This document shows, one piece after another, positions 4,180 through 5,577 of a stretch of DNA of 5,577 bases (within the stretch, counting starts at the first letter, position 1; every line of letters starts with the position of its first letter). The DNA lies in the NCBI GenBank assembly GCA_018644785.1, contig JABGPV010000314.1, positions 1-5,577 on the forward strand, given 5' to 3'. The notes under the pieces are model-generated. The model did no database searches, was not told the origin of the DNA, and saw nothing but the letters and a program-made list of their open reading frames with translations. This stretch comes from Deltaproteobacteria bacterium (lineage in GTDB: Bacteria; Desulfobacterota; DSM-4660; Desulfatiglandales; Desulfatiglandaceae). A program made the translations under genes and the position numbers.

Positions 4180-5577
4180 AAAATCACCGGAACGGATGGC
4201 TTCCCGCAGAAAATAGTCGAGGGTTTCCTCAACCGAAAGCTCCAACGCCACGGAAGGTTCCCAGTTCAGCAACCGCTTGGCATTTCGAATGCTGGGCTTT
4301 CGATGTTCCATGTCCTGGTATCCCTCGCCGTAATAGGCGCGGCTCTCCACATCCCGTAAACCGGCAAAGGGGGGGAATTTCTCTTTGAGGGGGTGCTTAT
4401 TGAATTTAGATACCAGAAGTTCCGCCAGCGCGCGAATGCTGAACTCGTTGTCGGGGTTTCCGATGTTGATGATCTGGTCATCGCAGACGCCGCCTTTATT
4501 TTCGATAATCCGATAGAGGCATTCAACTCCGTCGGAGACGTCGGTAAAACATCTTTTCTGATTTCCGGAATCCACCAGTTGTATGGGAGTCCCTTCCACC
4601 AGATTTAAAATTAACTGGGTAATGGCCCTGGAGCTGCCGATGCGGGCACTCATGAGGCTGTCCAGCCTGGGACCGATCCAGTTGAAAGGCCTGAAGAGGG
4701 TGAATTTCAGACCTTTCTGCCGGCCATAGGCCCAGATCACCCGGTCCAGCAGCTGCTTGCAGGAGGAATAGATCCACCGCTGCATGCGAATGGGTCCCAA
4801 GACCAATTTGGAGTCATCCTCGTCAAAATCCATGTCCTCGCACATGCCGTAGACTTCGGAGGTGGATGGAAAGATGATACGTTTGCCGTATTTGTCACAG
4901 TATCGCACTACCCGCAGGTTCTCTTCAAAATCCAGTTCGAATACGCGGAGGGGATTTCGGGTATATTCGATGGGGGTGGCGATGGCCACCAGCGGAATAA
5001 CAATGTCACATTTTCGAATGTGGTATTCGATCCACTCCCTGTGGATGGAAATGTCCCCTTCATCGAAGTGGAAACCGGGCGTGCCCATAAGACGTTGAAC
5101 ATACTTGGAATGCAGGTCCATTCCGTGTACTTCATACCGCCCGCTTTCCAGCAACCGTTCGCTCAAGGCGTTTCCGATGAACCCGTCGACCCCCAGGATC
5201 AGCACCCGCTTTTTCTGAGCGGCCCGAATCCGGTCGCTGGCCCGTTTCCCAAACCGCATCCCTTCCACCAGGCCCATATGGGATGCAAGCTGCGCTCCCC
5301 CCATGAACACATCGCCCGCCTGCTGGGCTGCGTCAACGCGAATGGCCCCCGTTTCACAAGCGATGACCAGGGGGTCCACTGAAAGCACCATACCCGGTTT
5401 GGCGCCTTCTTCCCGTGATACCTCACTGACGGTCCAGAAAAGGCATTTTCGATCGCCCATGTGGCTGAAGGCTCCCGGAAAAGGACGTGTTACGGCCCGC
5501 ACCAGGTTCCTGACACCGGAGGCGGGCATGACCCAGTCAATCTCCCCGTCAGCCGGGGTGCGCCCCCCGTAGTAGGA
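4171..5577 (-). CDS. arnA: Bifunctional ArnA (UDP-GlcA decarboxylase / UDP-Ara4N formyltransferase), 5' end missing
   Basis: This is 468 codons of a gene running off the right edge. It corresponds to roughly residue 194 onward of the 660-residue E. coli ArnA. The fragment begins [15 protein letters not shown], the start of the C-terminal subdomain of the formyltransferase half. The formyl-THF catalytic Asn/His/Asp lie outside the window. From fragment residue about 123 comes the UDP-glucuronate C4 oxidative decarboxylase, an SDR enzyme, with NAD-binding ILGVDGFIG (127-135) and [20 protein letters not shown]. The catalytic FPSTSEVYG (S240, E241) and Y270-x3-K274 in WIYSSCK are present, as is R426 in [10 protein letters not shown]. 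These align at a constant offset with E. coli S433, E434, Y463, K467 and R619, so the decarboxylase looks intact. One visible change is GG where E. coli has GR in the Y-F-G-R-R segment. The last residues (DFET, stop) are encoded inside the heptad repeat. ArnD is the next gene downstream. Confidence 0.97.
   Translation of the reverse strand, partial: SYYGGRTPADGEIDWVMPASGVRNLVRAVTRPFPGAFSHMGDRKCLFWTVSEVSREEGAKPGMVLSVDPLVIACETGAIRVDAAQQAGDVFMGGAQLASHMGLVEGMRFGKRASDRIRAAQKKRVLILGVDGFIGNALSERLLESGRYEVHGMDLHSKYVQRLMGTPGFHFDEGDISIHREWIEYHIRKCDIVIPLVAIATPIEYTRNPLRVFELDFEENLRVVRYCDKYGKRIIFPSTSEVYGMCEDMDFDEDDSKLVLGPIRMQRWIYSSCKQLLDRVIWAYGRQKGLKFTLFRPFNWIGPRLDSLMSARIGSSRAITQLILNLVEGTPIQLVDSGNQKRCFTDVSDGVECLYRIIENKGGVCDDQIINIGNPDNEFSIRALAELLVSKFNKHPLKEKFPPFAGLRDVESRAYYGEGYQDMEHRKPSIRNAKRLLNWEPSVALELSVEETLDYFLREAIRSGDFET

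Noticed and set aside
4171..5529. The Met codon at 5527-5529 as the true arnA start
   Set aside because: The frame stays open to the window edge, and the 16 residues before this Met match conserved ArnA formyltransferase sequence, so the gene simply continues outside.

Overview
The window is a piece of a Gram-negative chromosome. It carries an outer-membrane porin with a signal peptide and a C-terminal phenylalanine, and two genes of the lipid A aminoarabinose (Ara4N) pathway. Base composition is intermediate, with scattered AT-rich spacers. Two toxin-antitoxin modules sit beside an arn fragment and a porin that I cannot place in a well-known enterobacterial family. That mix would suit an environmental proteobacterium or Desulfobacterota (deltaproteobacterial) genome, but the taxonomic guess is weak and comes from general resemblance only.

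Layout. Positions 1-642 (+) hold the 3' end of a DUF1778/TacA-type antitoxin gene and a complete GNAT acetyltransferase toxin gene that overlaps it by 10 nt. Positions 643-1108 have no convincing gene. They hold GC-rich stem-loops near 683-769, then an AT-rich stretch with a plausible forward promoter that has no clear target gene. Positions 1109-1800 (-) hold a VapB-like ribbon-helix-helix antitoxin and a VapC PIN-domain RNase toxin. The two are coupled by an ATGA overlap and preceded by a promoter laced with inverted repeats. Positions 1831-1987 are a spacer with a palindrome and the likely porin promoter. Positions 1988-3208 (+) encode a 406-residue beta-barrel porin. Positions 3205-4086 (-) encode ArnD, whose stop codon overlaps the porin stop codon tail to tail. 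Positions 4092-4179 form a symmetric heptameric repeat. Positions 4171-5577 (-) are the 3' two-thirds of arnA, which runs off the right edge.

How the genes work together. ArnA oxidatively decarboxylates UDP-glucuronate and formylates UDP-Ara4N. ArnD later removes the formyl group from the undecaprenyl-phosphate-linked sugar so that Ara4N can be put on lipid A, which lowers surface negative charge and gives polymyxin resistance. The arnA-arnD order matches the enterobacterial operon, but the transferase gene arnT does not follow arnD here: the convergent porin does. The left half is a small toxin-antitoxin cluster with two unrelated toxin chemistries, tRNA acetylation and RNA cleavage.

I did not find a clearly undescribed multi-gene system. 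The most unusual elements are the 4+4 inverted heptad array between arnA and arnD, which also supplies the arnA stop codon, and the promoter-palindrome-microORF arrangement between the two toxin-antitoxin modules.
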